This document shows, one piece after another, positions 42,390-42,502 of a DNA stretch of 42,502 nucleotides. Each line of letters opens with the position of its first letter. Position 1 is the stretch's first letter. Made by a program: the position numbers and the translations under genes. The stretch spans positions 1-42,502 of the forward strand of contig SVKC01000014.1 of assembly GCA_015068655.1 (NCBI GenBank), given 5' to 3'. This stretch comes from Oscillospiraceae bacterium (GTDB lineage Bacteria; Bacillota; Clostridia; Monoglobales; Monoglobaceae). The notes beneath the pieces were generated by a model that did no database searches, was not told the DNA's origin, and worked only from the letters and a program-made list of their open reading frames with translations.

Positions 42390-42502
42390 ATGAAAAATAA
42401 TAATGTGTTGTTTGAAGGTGTTTACAGTGCAACTTTTTCGGTTTATGACAAGGAAATGGATGTTATAAAGCCAAGTATAGAAAAGCTGATTGGTTATAAC
42501 CT
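42390..42502 (+). CDS. Start of a DapA/N-acetylneuraminate-lyase superfamily protein, cut by window end
   Basis: Only the first 37 codons are present, from ATG 42390 with AAAGGTG upstream. They read MKNNNVLFEGVYSATFSVYD and continue to IEKLIGYN, which resembles the N-terminus of class I DapA-type aldolases (the GVYPATFSVYDE pattern seen in clostridial members). In this context a 2-keto-3-deoxygluconate aldolase, splitting KDG into pyruvate and glyceraldehyde, is likely, but a dehydratase of the same superfamily is possible. The Schiff-base lysine is outside the window. Confidence 0.6.
   Translation, partial: MKNNNVLFEGVYSATFSVYDKEMDVIKPSIEKLIGYN

Noticed and set aside
1-42502. CRISPR array, tRNA or rRNA genes
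   Set aside because: No regularly spaced identical repeats, no cloverleaf-like segments and no rRNA-like sequence noticed on reading.

Overview
The window looks like a chromosomal glycan-utilisation island from an anaerobic, low-to-moderate GC member of the Clostridia (Firmicutes), probably gut-associated. The signs are strong AGGAGG-type ribosome-binding sites, S-layer-homology proteins, a YesM/YesN-type two-component system, an LplABC/CUT1-type ABC transporter, the clostridial DUF4867 family, and a glycyl radical enzyme with its activase. I cannot name the species. Every gene from 1447 onward is on the + strand.

Layout. (1) 1-1446: the 5' part of a frameshifted IS91-family transposase (minus strand) with a GC-rich hairpin next to it, one possible 49-residue protein, and a long intergenic stretch with a degenerate ~19-nt repeat and a strong terminator. 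(2) 1447-5292: two cytoplasmic proteins, a GH36 (raffinose-synthase-like) enzyme and a large protein I cannot place, followed by a terminator. (3) 5464-18963: a probable long operon encoding a secreted GLUG-repeat protein, a giant secreted GH99/WbsX-like protein, two SLH proteins, then a lipoprotein and two permeases of a sugar importer. (4) 19041-21496: response regulator and histidine kinase. (5) 21489-29339: a second set of secreted proteins paralogous to block 3 (GH99/WbsX-like, GLUG-like) plus an SGNH-type esterase-like protein. (6) 29555-42502 and beyond: cytoplasmic GH38 alpha-mannosidase, GH105 unsaturated uronyl hydrolase with an extra N-terminal domain, a GH94-like phosphorylase, a sugar isomerase-like TIM barrel, KduI, KduD, an unusually short glycyl radical enzyme, its activating enzyme, a DUF4867 protein and the start of a DapA-superfamily aldolase.

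How it may work together (inference): surface GH99-like enzymes and accessory proteins trim a mannose- and uronate-containing glycan near the S-layer; oligosaccharides enter through the ABC importer; GH38, GH36, GH94-like and GH105 enzymes dismantle them in the cytoplasm. The 4,5-unsaturated uronate released by GH105 goes through KduI and KduD to 2-keto-3-deoxygluconate, which the DapA-type aldolase may cleave. No polysaccharide lyase that would make the unsaturated uronate is recognisable, and no KDG kinase is seen, so either these lie outside the window or one of the unassigned proteins (notably the one at 3379) fills a gap.

The most interesting item is the short glycyl radical enzyme (656 residues, with a Cys-x-Glu dehydratase-type active site and a C-terminal glycyl loop) placed directly behind kduI-kduD and beside a DUF4867 protein and an aldolase. 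This suggests an oxygen-sensitive radical step in uronate catabolism whose substrate I cannot assign. Other notable points are an ATG-TAA start-stop in front of the first permease, paired inverted-repeat structures upstream of the GH38 gene, and a promoter motif shared by two operons.
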